Part shown: positions 8,769 to 18,188 of the stretch, piece after piece | Numbering within the stretch: position 1 is the stretch's first letter | Layout of the letters: each line of letters starts with the position of its first letter | NCBI GenBank assembly: GCA_964344685.1 | Contig: CAYFOK010000003.1 | Location: 213,519 to 277,518 of the forward strand | Direction of reading: 5' to 3' | DNA: 64,000 bases | Source of the DNA: Scalindua sp964344685 | GTDB taxonomy: Bacteria; Planctomycetota; Brocadiia; Brocadiales; Scalinduaceae | Position numbers and translations under genes: made by a program | Notes under the pieces: model-generated | Seen by the model: the letters and a program-made list of their open reading frames with translations, nothing else | What the model was told of the DNA's origin: nothing | Databases searched by the model: none

Positions 8769-8897
8769 ACATGTAAGCAAGTTCTGAGAAACCAGAGGAA
8801 AACCTCCCCTTAATCCCCTCCTTCGCAAGGAGGGGAAATGGGGTGGTAAAGATTAATAAGTTTTTCTCTGGTTTCCAGGAACTCAAGTATGTAAGAA
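8769..8897. repeat. MITE-like palindromic element with internal hairpin
   Basis: The spacer between the HMA gene and copA is almost entirely palindromic. The outer arms GTTCTGAGAAACCAGAGG (8781-8798) and CTCTGGTTTCCAGGAAC (8866-8882) are inverted copies, flanked by further partial symmetry (ACATGTAAGC against AAGTATGTAAG). Inside is a perfect 9-bp stem, CCCCTCCTT (8815-8823) and AAGGAGGGG (8827-8835). There is no T-run, so it is not a classic terminator. It resembles a non-autonomous mobile palindrome, and any RNA made from it would fold strongly. Confidence 0.6.
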
Positions 8898-8979
8898 AGA
8901 AATGGATATTCAGTTTCTTCCTGCTGCCTTTATGGCAGGAAGAGGTAATATTCCGTGGTAATCTATTTCAGTATAAACT

Positions 8980-11151
8980 ATGTCAAAACAAAAAAATATT
9001 ACAGTTGAAATAACCGGAATGTCCTGTGCCTCATGTGCACAAAGGATAGAGACCGCTATTGGCAACACTGAGGGTGTAAGTGAATCTGTCGTTAACTTTG
9101 CCACAAAGAAGGCAACAGTCACGGGCAGTGTCCCTGCCGAAGAGATCCATAAAATTATTGAAGACCTCGGTTATCACGTTGTCAAGGAAGAAGCGCACGC
9201 CATCTCTGAAGAAGAGATTGCTCAATCTGAATGGAAAAAGTTTTTGATCTCAGCAATACTGAGCGTACCCGTCTTCATAATCAGTATGTTTATGCTTCAC
9301 TTCAAATTTTCCGACCTTTGCCAGTTCATTTTAACAACTGCTGTAGTATTCTGGCCGGGCATCGGTTTCTTTAAGAATGCACTGAAACAGATCAGGCACT
9401 GGTCGCTTGGAATGGACTCCCTGATTGCACTGGGTGCAGGCGCTGCTTACGGTTTCAGTGTGGTAATCCTTTTAAAGGGAGGCAGTGGCCTCTACTTCGA
9501 ATCTGCCTCAATAATAATTACCTTGATCCTGCTTGGCAGGTTTTTCGAATCGAAAGCAAAAGGCAAGGCCGGTGAGGCTATAAAGAAACTGATGGATCTG
9601 CAGCCTAAGAGCGCCAGGGTGGTAAGGGACGGCACAACAATAGAGATCCCGGTAATTGAAGTAGAGGTAGGAGAGTCGATCATCATAAGACCGGGTGAGA
9701 AGATACCTGTTGACGGAGTGATAACTGAAGGTTGTACTTCCATAGATGAATCAATGTTGACGGGTGAAAGTATGCCCGCTAAAAAGGTTGAAGATGATAA
9801 GGTCTTTGGCGGTACGGTGAATACAACAGGCCTGATTTATATGAAGGCGGAAAACGTCGGAGCCGATACAGTCCTGGCCCATATAGCAAAGCTGGTTGAA
9901 GACGCCCAGGGCTCAAGGGCTCCGGTCCAGCGGCTAGCGGATAAAGTCTCCGGAGTATTTGTTCAAATCGTCATCTCTATAGCGTTGATAACTCTGTGTG
10001 CATGGCTGTTTACAGGCAATTCCTTCAGCGAGGCAATTATTCCTGCAGTCGCTGTACTGGTGATCGCATGCCCATGCGCGCTGGGCCTAGCCACGCCTAC
10101 GGCTGTTATGGTGGGTACCGGCAGGGCAGCAGGTGCGGGAATTCTGATAAAAGACGCAACAAGCCTGGAGCTTGCACATAAGATAAGCACACTGGTATTG
10201 GATAAAACAGGAACAATAACAGAAGGAAAGCCAAGAGTTACCGATCTGTTTCATAAAATGGACGGTGATAAAGAGGCAACAGAAATGGACACTGAGAAGG
10301 CAAAGGACCTTTTACACATAATGGGAAGCTGTGAACAGCATTCGGAACACCCCATAGGGAAAGCGATCGTAAACTATGTCAGAGACCTTGGTATAGATAT
10401 TAGCGAGGTAAAAGAGTTCAAGACTGTTACCGGTATGGGTATATGGGCCAGTTACAACTGGGCTACTATTTTAATCGGCAGTGAAAGGTTAATGGAAGAA
10501 AACAAGATTGATGTATCAGGGTTAAAAGAGAGGGCTGCAGAAATTAAAAGCGAAGGAAAGACAGTCGCCTTTATGGCTATTGACAATGAGATAAAGGCAG
10601 TCATTGGTATTGGAGACATGGTCAGGGAAACGTCGAAAGATGCCATCCAGAGAATCAAGAATATGGATGTAGAAATAGTTATGCTTACCGGCGATAATGA
10701 AACAGTTGCTGAAGCAATTGGCGGAAAAATGAACATCAAGAACGTGCACGCTAACCTCAAGCCCTCTGACAAATGTAACGAAATCAAGGGGCTTCAACAA
10801 GGCGGCAAGATCGTCGGAATGATAGGAGACGGGATTAATGACGCCCCGGCCCTGGCCACTGCAGACGTAAGTTTTGCAATTGGAACGGCCACTGAGATAG
10901 CGATGGAGGCCGCAAACATTACACTCGTTAAGGGCGACATCACAAAGGCGTGGGAAGCGCTTAGACTGAGCAGGCAAACGATGAAGATAATCAAGCAGAA
11001 CCTTTGCTGGGCATTCGGCTATAACGTCCTCGCAATCCCTTTCGCAGCACTCGGCCTCCTCAACCCCATGATCGCAGCAGGTGCTATGGCATTCAGCTCG
11101 GTATCCGTGGTGACAAATTCTCTGAGATTAAGGAAATTTAATTTGCATTGA
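8980..11151 (+). CDS. copA: Copper-translocating P1B-type ATPase CopA
   Basis: The 723-aa pump has one N-terminal HMA domain (GMSCASCAQR, about residues 5-70) and then the P-type ATPase core. TGES is the actuator loop, C364-P-C366 the transmembrane metal site, D408 in DKTGTIT the phosphorylated aspartate, HP in SEHPIGKAI the nucleotide-domain signature, and GDGINDAPAL the hinge. The late YN and MxxSS-type residues (GYNVLAIP, AMAFSSVSV) match the Cu(I) subgroup. It exports Cu(I) from the cytoplasm. The adjacent free HMA protein is its likely donor. No CueR or CsoR regulator is visible. Confidence 0.95.
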   Translation: MSKQKNITVEITGMSCASCAQRIETAIGNTEGVSESVVNFATKKATVTGSVPAEEIHKIIEDLGYHVVKEEAHAISEEEIAQSEWKKFLISAILSVPVFIISMFMLHFKFSDLCQFILTTAVVFWPGIGFFKNALKQIRHWSLGMDSLIALGAGAAYGFSVVILLKGGSGLYFESASIIITLILLGRFFESKAKGKAGEAIKKLMDLQPKSARVVRDGTTIEIPVIEVEVGESIIIRPGEKIPVDGVITEGCTSIDESMLTGESMPAKKVEDDKVFGGTVNTTGLIYMKAENVGADTVLAHIAKLVEDAQGSRAPVQRLADKVSGVFVQIVISIALITLCAWLFTGNSFSEAIIPAVAVLVIACPCALGLATPTAVMVGTGRAAGAGILIKDATSLELAHKISTLVLDKTGTITEGKPRVTDLFHKMDGDKEATEMDTEKAKDLLHIMGSCEQHSEHPIGKAIVNYVRDLGIDISEVKEFKTVTGMGIWASYNWATILIGSERLMEENKIDVSGLKERAAEIKSEGKTVAFMAIDNEIKAVIGIGDMVRETSKDAIQRIKNMDVEIVMLTGDNETVAEAIGGKMNIKNVHANLKPSDKCNEIKGLQQGGKIVGMIGDGINDAPALATADVSFAIGTATEIAMEAANITLVKGDITKAWEALRLSRQTMKIIKQNLCWAFGYNVLAIPFAALGLLNPMIAAGAMAFSSVSVVTNSLRLRKFNLH

Positions 11152-11295
11152 AAGGTTTATGCGGTATTGCGAAGGGCCTGTAAATAAATTTTATTCATAG
11201 GACATATGTCAGCTTTGTAGAAAATGATACCTTATTAATTTTTTACCAATCTTATTTTCTAAATACTCAATATTCTTACATAAAAGATGATTATG

Positions 11296-11481
11296 TCAAT
11301 AACAGAAAAGGTAACCGGCACACCACGCATTGACTAAGACAGGAATGCCAGCTATCAAATAAGAAATGACTTTATCACTGAAATTACTTTTTACCAAATA
11401 ACCGACAGAAACAACCAGTCCGGTTACAAATAGCGCGAGCATCCAATAGTCGACTTTGTGACACTCTGCAAGGTATTTCAT
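11296..11481 (-). CDS. Possible small membrane protein
   Basis: A 61-aa minus-strand ORF (MKYLAECHKVDYW at the start) with two hydrophobic stretches, about residues 13-30 and 40-60, that could be membrane helices. A GAGAAG sequence directly precedes the ATG, too close for an ideal ribosome site. No family is recognised and the spacer is otherwise AT-rich, so it may be a chance ORF. Confidence 0.3.
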   Translation of the reverse strand: MKYLAECHKVDYWMLALFVTGLVVSVGYLVKSNFSDKVISYLIAGIPVLVNAWCAGYLFCY

Positions 11482-11672
11482 CTTCTCGCAATAGAGTGTC
11501 AGCAGTGGATCTCATTGTGAGTCAGGCATATCCATATACTCCTGAAGTTTCAACTATTATGAGCTATATGACCGAGGATTGTATTACCACGGCGTAATAT
11601 TGTCAAGCCCTGACACTTTCAATCAAACATAGACTGCACGCAAAGCGTGATAAGTAATAAAAAACAGACTGG

Positions 11673-11691
11673 CATTTTGCTTTGCAAAATG
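11673..11691. promoter_or_regulatory. Palindrome upstream of the TolC-family gene
   Basis: A perfect inverted repeat, CATTTTGC-TTT-GCAAAATG, lies about 50 nt before the ATG of the efflux gene. It could be an operator for a dimeric regulator or a small RNA hairpin. No regulator gene is adjacent. Confidence 0.35.
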
Positions 11692-11741
11692 AGAAGATAT
11701 ACATATTCCAATATAATCCATTTAAGCAGCCTGAGTAAAAA

Positions 11742-13067
11742 ATGTATTTAAAAATTATTAAAAGCAGAATATACTCTTTATCCATGTTTGTGCCTGCACT
11801 GTTATTCTCTATAGCAGTGTTTACAGAAATCTCAACGGCAGAAGAGAAGTCCAACGTCTTAAAAATAAGATGGGTAATAGATGAAGCGTTAAGGTCTAAC
11901 CCCGCACTTCAGGCGGCAAAACTGAGATGGAGTGCATCATTAGAAAGGATACGGCAGGAGAGGGCACTGGACGACCCTGTAGTCGGCTTCACCTATTTTG
12001 GCGAGCAGGTCCAGACCCGCGTAGGTGAAAAACAGGCAGGGGTAATAGCATCTCAGAAAGTACCATTCTTTGGAAAACTCAGCTTAAAGGAAGAGGTGGC
12101 AAGAAATGAAGCGAAGGTGTCAGAAGAAAAATACAGAACACTTGAAAGAGAGATTATAGCGAAAGCCAAATCGGCATTTTATGAATTATACTGGACACAA
12201 AAATCTATAAGCATAAACGATGAGAACAGAAACCTTCTGAAAAGGTTTGTTAAGATTGCCGAGGTAAAATATGCCACCGGCAAGGCTACACAACAGGACG
12301 TCTTAAAGGCACAGGTGGAGCTTTCCAAAATAGTAAATGAACTTATATCCCTGGAACAGCTTAAAGAGACTGCTGCAGCAAGGATTAATACTCTTTTAAA
12401 CTGCCACCCGGACACACCGCTTGGTACACCTGAAGAGGTGGATATTGCAGAGCTCACTGTTTCACTGAAAGATCTGTACGAAAAGGCGAAGGATGTCAGT
12501 CCGGATCTCGGCACCCTCAAATACGAAATAGAGAGAGATAAGGCCGCTTACAAACTTGCAAAAAAGCAGTACTACCCCGATTTTACTTTTGGCCTTAACT
12601 ATACTTTTATCAATGATATGCCATCGAGCGCAATGTCATCGCCAATCGGAGAGAGCAGGGATTCATATACCGGGACTTTGAGCATGAATGTCCCCATCTT
12701 CCAGAAAAGGAAACATGACGCAGGTGTGAGAGAGGCAAATGCCAAATTGAAATCCAGTGAAATGGCATACAAAAATAGAGAAAATTTAACGCTTTTTGAA
12801 GTGAAGGATTTACACTTTAAGGTACAAACCGCGGAGAGGCTGGTGAAGCTCTACAGAGACAGCATTATACCGCAGGCGCAGCAATCCCTCAAAGCCGCAG
12901 AAAGCGGTTACCAGGCTGGACAGGTAGACTTCCTGAATCTCATTGACAGCCAGAGAGTTCTGCTTGATTTCAATCTAGCGTTTTATAGAGCGGTTGCCGA
13001 CTTCGGTACGAACATAGCAGGGCTGGAAAGAGTGGTTGGTGTTGAGTTGTCAAAAAAAGTCCAGTAA
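11742..13067 (+). CDS. TolC-family outer membrane efflux protein
   Basis: The protein has 441 aa with an N-terminal hydrophobic export signal (about residues 5-30). It has the duplicated outer-membrane-efflux repeats, with family blocks DEALRSNPALQAAKLRW, KYATGKATQQDVLKAQVEL, TLSMNVPIF and SGYQAGQVDFLNLIDSQR. These trimeric channels carry substrates across the outer membrane with an inner-membrane pump. No RND pump or membrane fusion protein is next to it. Its place after copA suggests metal efflux (CusC-like), but that is inference. Confidence 0.9.
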   Translation: MYLKIIKSRIYSLSMFVPALLFSIAVFTEISTAEEKSNVLKIRWVIDEALRSNPALQAAKLRWSASLERIRQERALDDPVVGFTYFGEQVQTRVGEKQAGVIASQKVPFFGKLSLKEEVARNEAKVSEEKYRTLEREIIAKAKSAFYELYWTQKSISINDENRNLLKRFVKIAEVKYATGKATQQDVLKAQVELSKIVNELISLEQLKETAAARINTLLNCHPDTPLGTPEEVDIAELTVSLKDLYEKAKDVSPDLGTLKYEIERDKAAYKLAKKQYYPDFTFGLNYTFINDMPSSAMSSPIGESRDSYTGTLSMNVPIFQKRKHDAGVREANAKLKSSEMAYKNRENLTLFEVKDLHFKVQTAERLVKLYRDSIIPQAQQSLKAAESGYQAGQVDFLNLIDSQRVLLDFNLAFYRAVADFGTNIAGLERVVGVELSKKVQ

Positions 13068-13277
13068 CTGCATCTTTCAGTATAACTACAGAATTTTTAA
13101 ATTCATTTACACTCGCAATTCCACCTCTATAAAAGCATGAACAATGTAGGCCTGATTAATATTCCTAGATTTTTATAAGGAAATCAGTTATCATATCCTC
13201 GGTCAAAGCTTATTATTTGCAGAAATTGATATAAATCTTCAACATGTTGAGGATTTGCGTTTTAATTAGGAGAAGAG

Positions 13278-14231
13278 ATGAATATTCTTGTTTCTGGATC
13301 ACTGGCTTATGACAGGATTATGGACTTTCCCGGGAAGTTTTCCGACCACATACTTCCGGATAAGGTACACGTCCTCAATGTATGCTTTATGATAAATGAA
13401 TTAAAGGAGAACTTTGGAGGAACTGCCGGGAATATTGCATATGCGCTTTCTCAGCTGGGTGAGAGCCCTACAATACTGGCAACTGCCGGTCGTGATTTTG
13501 AATCATATAAAGAGTGGTTTGGTAATAATAAAATTTCTACAGATACTATTAAGATCATTGAAGAGGAACTCACCGCAGGCGCGTATATTACTACCGATCT
13601 TTCTGACAATCAGATAACGGCATTTAATCCGGGTGCAATGAAATTTGATGCCGGATATGATTTTGAATCCACTGCACACGATAACACTGTTGCCATAGTT
13701 TCACCGGGAAATCTGGATGATATGTTTAACTTTTCCAAAATATATAAACAGAAGAATATAGATTATATTTTCGACCCCGGGCAGTCTCTCCCTGCCTGGA
13801 CCAGTGAACGGTTAATTGAGATGATAGATGGATCAAAGGTTTTTATCTGTAATGACTATGAACTGCAGTTATCACAGGAGAAAACCTCCATGACTATTGA
13901 AGATATTTTAGAGAAAACAGAAATACTTGTACAAACAAAAAGTGAACACGGTTCAGTAGTGATACTGAAGGAGCATGACCATATTAAAGAGATTGAAGTC
14001 CCTGCTGCCAGTGTTGATTCCGTCAAAGACCCTACAGGAGCAGGAGATGCTTACAGGGCAGGATTAATGAAAGGATTCTTTTTGTCGGACAGTGACATTG
14101 TACATGCCGCAAGGATGGGATCAGTTACCGCTGCTTATTGTGTAGAGGTTTACGGCCCGCAGAATTATAATTTCACACCTGATTCTTTTAACAAGCGATT
14201 TGAAGACGTCTTTGGTGAAAAGGCATTCTGA
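13278..14231 (+). CDS. PfkB-family carbohydrate/nucleoside kinase
   Basis: The 317-aa ribokinase-fold protein has the first signature region FGGTAGNIAYALSQLG (about residues 46-61) and the C-terminal anion-hole/catalytic motif DPTGAGDAYRAG (about residues 250-261) whose Asp is the base. The overall form is closest to adenosine-kinase-like members of PfkB. A GGAGAAG ribosome site precedes the ATG. It is monocistronic, with long spacers on both sides. Specificity (adenosine or a sugar) is undetermined. Confidence 0.88.
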   Translation: MNILVSGSLAYDRIMDFPGKFSDHILPDKVHVLNVCFMINELKENFGGTAGNIAYALSQLGESPTILATAGRDFESYKEWFGNNKISTDTIKIIEEELTAGAYITTDLSDNQITAFNPGAMKFDAGYDFESTAHDNTVAIVSPGNLDDMFNFSKIYKQKNIDYIFDPGQSLPAWTSERLIEMIDGSKVFICNDYELQLSQEKTSMTIEDILEKTEILVQTKSEHGSVVILKEHDHIKEIEVPAASVDSVKDPTGAGDAYRAGLMKGFFLSDSDIVHAARMGSVTAAYCVEVYGPQNYNFTPDSFNKRFEDVFGEKAF

Positions 14232-14666
14232 TAATAACCATTCCCTCACCTGCCACATGAACTGGGTGGAAGCCTTGTATTATGATACAAACAGACTGCA
14301 CTTCCAGGCATTTCACAAACAAGAACCATTAATCACAATTAAGCCTATATAAATACAGCACTTAGGTTCTTCCTTGGATATTTCATCTATTCATTCTGCA
14401 CTTTTTTTCGCCCTTTTTAACTACAAGTGAGCATTTTTCGCAAAATATTCGCAAAAATCCAGGTAATTTTATTATTTTTTAAAATTATTTCGTATCTATT
14501 TATCAACCCTGTAAAAAGCAATTTTTCCGCATATATCGTTTAACTCATAAGGCATTGTATTCCAATGATATATGTAGTCTCCCAAATTACTTCATACAAT
14601 AATTAAAAATCGGTATAGCAATTGCTTTTTTTACGATTAAATTATTTTTGTTCATTATTTAAACCA

Positions 14667-14729
14667 CCCTGTTAGATAGAATTAATACCGTATTAGGGTA
14701 TTTCCTCCTTTTTCGTCTGTCTAACAGGG
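14667..14729 (+). repeat. Structured repeat, copy 1 of an inverted pair
   Basis: The outer arms CCCTGTTAGATAGA and TCTGTCTAACAGGG pair. An inner hairpin AATACC-(7 nt)-GGTATT sits off-centre. The reverse complement of copy 2 at 14978-15039 has the same outer arms, the same inner stem with a 7-nt loop and a similar CMTCC tail after the stem, so this is a conserved nested structure and not a chance palindrome. Confidence 0.7.
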
Positions 14730-14835
14730 ATAACATCTTATATTTATCATACAAAATATACCAGCCGTAAGGGATGATTAAACATCCTGAATTTAAGGAA
14801 TAACTTGCGGATGAAATACAAAGGAGTTGTAAAAC

Positions 14836-14890
14836 TACAGTAATTCTGACGGTGGGTAAACCTTCCCCCGCCCCCGCCAGAATTACTGTA
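14836..14890. repeat. Hairpin between the inverted repeats
   Basis: A 13-bp perfect stem, TACAGTAATTCTG (14836-14848) with CAGAATTACTGTA (14878-14890), encloses a C-rich 29-nt loop. No T-run follows. Confidence 0.6.
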
Positions 14891-14977
14891 TGATGGAATA
14901 CTAACTTTACCTTTCAAGCAGAAAACCCACTCCCCATAAAGTTCATACTTTTCACCACCCAGACACTTAACATTTCG

Positions 14978-15039
14978 CCCTGTTGGATAGGCTATGGGGA
15001 TGGAATACCTGAACATGGTATTAAGTCTATCTAACAGGG
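14978..15039 (-). repeat. Structured repeat, copy 2 (opposite orientation)
   Basis: The outer arms CCCTGTTGGATAG and CTATCTAACAGGG, with inner stem AATACC-(7 nt)-GGTATT, form the reverse-complement version of the element at 14667-14729. Differences between the arms (TTGGATAG against CTATCTAA) keep G-U pairing, as expected if the structure matters as RNA. It ends about 20 nt from the 3' end of the lipid kinase gene. Confidence 0.7.
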
Positions 15040-15059
15040 CTGATCCTTGTAATACAGCA

Positions 15060-16007
15060 CTAAGGAACAATCAATTCACAAGAAGATACTACATTAACCA
15101 GCAACTTCTTTTCACCTTCAGCAAAACTGTCATACTTTTCACCATCAATTTGACAAAATGTATCACCGGTAAAATCTATTTGCACTCTATCGGTCTGAAA
15201 CTGAGTAAGATTCCCGGCTAAAGTATCAAGTGGTTTTTTGCACAACAGGGCAAAGAGCAGGAGAATCCATTCCCAGGTACTACGAATAACAGTTACTTCA
15301 AATTTGCCATCGTCCATTTCACACTTCGACGACAACTCCATGCCAGCGTAGATTTTTGAGTTGGAAATTACAATTTCGCACAGACCTTTGCTTAGAGAAA
15401 TTACCTCAGTTGCTGAATGTTCATTTTCATACCTTACTTCAACATTGAAAGGAATACGGTAAAAAAAATTCTTTAATGTAAGCAAGCCGTAAAACACCTT
15501 GTTAGAGATGCAACTACAAATCTTTCTGAAGACAGGCCTTAACCGGTTAAAATCACAGGATATTTTCGCGTCACAGCCAATACCCAGATAATTTGTAAAT
15601 ATGCTCCCATCTCCCAGACTCAAAATATCTATTTTTGAGGTATTGCCTCTCAGTATCATCCTTAAAAGTGCCCCTAATCCTCCGGTTTCATAAAGACGCA
15701 GAATGCCAAATGAATTTGCAAGGTCGTTTCCGGTTCCTATCGGGATTATGCCAAGTTTCGGTCTTTTATCTAATCGAGAGATTATTTTAACAACCTGAGA
15801 AACCGTTCCATCACCACCGGCAATTACTACAATTTCATAGTTTGAGAAGAGATCTTTACACTGTTTTTCTAAACATTTTTCGGTATACTCTATATCATAA
15901 CTGCCACTATCAAGAACTCCACTAAGCTCTGAAACTATACACTCCTTCAGGTTCTGCCCGGCCTGTTTACCGGAAATTGGGTTAATTAAAAAAAATATTT
16001 CTTTCAT
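15060..16007 (-). CDS. Diacylglycerol/lipid kinase family protein (YegS/DgkB-like)
   Basis: The 315-aa protein has the DAGK catalytic domain at the N-terminus: INPISGK, the nucleotide-binding GGDGTVSQV (about residues 64-72) and PIGTGNDLANSFG (about residues 95-107). The C-terminal beta-rich domain is typical of YegS/sphingosine-kinase-like proteins. It phosphorylates a lipid such as diacylglycerol. It is divergent from the Mla-type lipid transport operon that starts 212 nt away. A link in membrane lipid homeostasis is plausible but inferred. Confidence 0.9.
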   Translation of the reverse strand: MKEIFFLINPISGKQAGQNLKECIVSELSGVLDSGSYDIEYTEKCLEKQCKDLFSNYEIVVIAGGDGTVSQVVKIISRLDKRPKLGIIPIGTGNDLANSFGILRLYETGGLGALLRMILRGNTSKIDILSLGDGSIFTNYLGIGCDAKISCDFNRLRPVFRKICSCISNKVFYGLLTLKNFFYRIPFNVEVRYENEHSATEVISLSKGLCEIVISNSKIYAGMELSSKCEMDDGKFEVTVIRSTWEWILLLFALLCKKPLDTLAGNLTQFQTDRVQIDFTGDTFCQIDGEKYDSFAEGEKKLLVNVVSSCELIVP

Positions 16008-16219
16008 ACAATTTTTATAAAGCCTTAATAAAAAAAGTAAGGTATTCTAATCATCCTGCTCACACAACAACGTCCCGGTACATTCTACCATATTTTTGGA
16101 TTGACAATATGATTTAATAGTTTTAACCTTCACTACCGTACCTGTAAATAGAGGCAAATTGTATTTCCCATGAAAATTCAATAAATGATAAATCTTACCG
16201 TACTGTTTCTTAAAACAAG

Positions 16220-17368
16220 ATGACTACTGTGAGAAATAATCTTACAAGTTTCTATAGTTTCAGCCAGGGAGGCCCTGACACGATGACTATTCATTTTCAG
16301 GGCAGGCTGGACGTGAGTAATGCCGCACCGCTAATTAAGGAATTTAACGCTCTCCTACAGACACACAAACATGAGAATCTAATAGTTGATCTGGAAAAAT
16401 TGAACTACCTCGACGACTACGGTGTATCCGTACTTGTAGAGCTTAAGAAAAAGATGGGCAACAGGCGGGGCAGGTTCTCGTTATCAAATATTCCTGAAAA
16501 GGTTAATGAGGTTCTCTCAGTGCATCGTTTTGATATTCTGGGACGACAATTTATCTCCGTACATAAGACATCACATAACTTTTTTACTCTCCTGGGAAAC
16601 TCCATCTTTAATATCGGCAGCGAAATAAATTTTATATTTACGTTTCTAGGTGATACCTGTTTCTCCTTTATAAGGTTCTTGCGGCACCCACTAGCATTAC
16701 GCTGGAACGATACAATGGAGAACATGAAACGTGTCGGGCTTGATGCGTTACCCATTGTCGGCCTGATAAGTTTTCTCCTTGGCCTGATAATGGCATTCAT
16801 GTCATCAGTTCAGCTCCAACAGTTTGGGGCTAATATCTATGTGGCTTCTCTTGTTGGTATTTCAATGACCCGGGAATTAGGCCCGATTATGACGGCCATT
16901 ATTGTTGCCGGCCGTTCCGGTTCCTCTTTTGCCGCTGAAATAGGATCCATGAAAATTTCAGAAGAGATTGATGCATTATCAACCATGGGCATTAACGCAA
17001 ATTTTTTCCTTGTACTACCACGAGTAATTGCTACCTGTCTGGTGGTGCCTGTCTTAACACTTTTTTCAGATCTGTTTGCTATTGCCGGAGGCCTGCTGGT
17101 AGGAGTTACCATGCTTGATCTTACCGTCAGTGGTTATACAAACCAGACTATCCACACCCTCACGCTCTTTGATGTATTCTGGGGAGTATTTAAAAGCGGA
17201 GTCTTTGCTCTTCTTATTTCCTGGACAGGATGCCTTAAGGGTTTTCAGGTAAAAGGCGGAGCTGTCGGTGTAGGAAAGGCTACTACTTCAGCAGTAGTGA
17301 GCAGTATTTTCCTGATAGTGTTGAGCGATTCACTTCTTGTGGTTATACTCAGGTATTGGAATGGATGA
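16220..17368 (+). CDS. mlaE: STAS domain fused to MlaE-family ABC permease
   Basis: The protein has 382 aa. Residues about 1-115 form a STAS domain (RLDVSNAAPLIKEFNALL, LEKLNYLDDYGVSVLVEL), and residues about 150-380 the MlaE/YrbE permease with family blocks GLISFLLGLIMAF, TRELGPIMTAIIVAGRSGSS and EIDALSTMGI. In E. coli the STAS protein MlaB is separate and regulates MlaFE; here it is fused to the permease, as in many non-gammaproteobacterial systems. It is the membrane subunit of an inner-membrane phospholipid transporter and the first gene of the operon. Confidence 0.93.
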   Translation: MTTVRNNLTSFYSFSQGGPDTMTIHFQGRLDVSNAAPLIKEFNALLQTHKHENLIVDLEKLNYLDDYGVSVLVELKKKMGNRRGRFSLSNIPEKVNEVLSVHRFDILGRQFISVHKTSHNFFTLLGNSIFNIGSEINFIFTFLGDTCFSFIRFLRHPLALRWNDTMENMKRVGLDALPIVGLISFLLGLIMAFMSSVQLQQFGANIYVASLVGISMTRELGPIMTAIIVAGRSGSSFAAEIGSMKISEEIDALSTMGINANFFLVLPRVIATCLVVPVLTLFSDLFAIAGGLLVGVTMLDLTVSGYTNQTIHTLTLFDVFWGVFKSGVFALLISWTGCLKGFQVKGGAVGVGKATTSAVVSSIFLIVLSDSLLVVILRYWNG

Positions 17369-17408
17369 TTGGCCTGCTTAAATTTTAAATTGATTTTATA
17401 ATAAAGTA

Positions 17409-18188
17409 ATGATTAACAAACCGGTAAAAGAGAGAAAAATTGCCATTAAAGTTACAGAAATGGTTGCCGGGTATGGGGAAGAGGTTATACTGAACCATAT
17501 CAATTTTGATGTATACGAGGGTGAAATATTTGTAATCCTGGGTGGGAGTGGTTGTGGTAAGTCTACTTTACTCAAACATCTCATTGGACTTAATCAGCCA
17601 ATGTCAGGGAGCATAGTAATCAATGACATTGATATCACTGGAGAAAAAGGAGTAAATCTTCAGCAGGTTTTACGTGAATGTGGTATACTATTTCAGAGTG
17701 GTGCACTCTTCGGATCAATGACGGTGGCCGAAAATGTTGCACTGCCGATACAGGAACATACTGATTTACCGGCTTCATCTATTAATAACATAGTTAAAAT
17801 GAAACTTGCCCAGGTAAATCTGACAGGATACGAAAATCATCTGCCATCCGAAATCAGTGGCGGAATGAGGAAACGGGCAGGCCTTGCACGTGCGATGGCG
17901 CTTAACCCAAAGATTCTGTTTTTTGACGAACCCTCTGCCGGACTAGACCCTGTAACATCGGCAGAGCTTGACCAGCTGATTATACGCCTTAACCGCAGCT
18001 ACGATACAACAATGGTAATTGTTACCCATGAACTTCCCAGTATATTTTCGGTTGCTCATCGGGTTATAATGCTTGATAAAAGGGTTAAGAAAATAATTGC
18101 GGAAGGGTCGCCTCACTTTTTACGTGATAACAGCCAGAACCCGTTTGTCAGGCAGTTTTTCAATCGTGAAATTGAATCCGATAATTAA
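17409..18188 (+). CDS. mlaF: MlaF-type ABC transporter ATPase
   Basis: The 259-aa ATPase has Walker A GGSGCGKST (about residues 46-54), the MlaF-type signature ISGGMRKRAGLARAMAL, Walker B ILFFDEPSAGLDP and the switch histidine in IVTHELPS. SGGMRKR in place of SGGQRQR is characteristic of the Mla/Mkl family. It powers the MlaE permease encoded 40 nt upstream. A short inverted repeat (ATAAACCC...GGGTTTAT, about 18204-18238) lies after its stop, without a T-run. Confidence 0.94.
   Translation: MINKPVKERKIAIKVTEMVAGYGEEVILNHINFDVYEGEIFVILGGSGCGKSTLLKHLIGLNQPMSGSIVINDIDITGEKGVNLQQVLRECGILFQSGALFGSMTVAENVALPIQEHTDLPASSINNIVKMKLAQVNLTGYENHLPSEISGGMRKRAGLARAMALNPKILFFDEPSAGLDPVTSAELDQLIIRLNRSYDTTMVIVTHELPSIFSVAHRVIMLDKRVKKIIAEGSPHFLRDNSQNPFVRQFFNREIESDN

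Larger units (their letters stand above)
11152..11741. other. AT-rich spacer between copA and the tolC-like gene
   Basis: About 590 nt. I see one weak minus-strand ORF (11296-11481) and one palindrome (11673-11691). No terminator with a T-run is evident after copA. Confidence 0.4.
14232..15059. other. Long spacer with structured repeats
   Basis: About 830 nt between two convergent genes. The first 430 nt are AT-rich with no gene or strong structure apparent. The second half holds a pair of inverted structured repeats (14667-14729 and 14978-15039) flanking a third hairpin (14836-14890), annotated separately. Confidence 0.55.

Noticed and set aside
8815..8835. Intrinsic terminator after the HMA gene
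   Set aside because: The stem is strong but no T-run follows on either strand; it belongs to a larger palindromic element.
11670..11686. Second sigma-54-like promoter before the TolC-family gene
   Set aside because: TGGC and GC are present, but the spacing is one base too long (GG-N11-GC); the sequence is better explained as a palindrome.
14747..15070. 107-aa minus-strand ORF
   Set aside because: It spans the structured repeats, has low-complexity GGGGGRF and overlaps the lipid kinase end.
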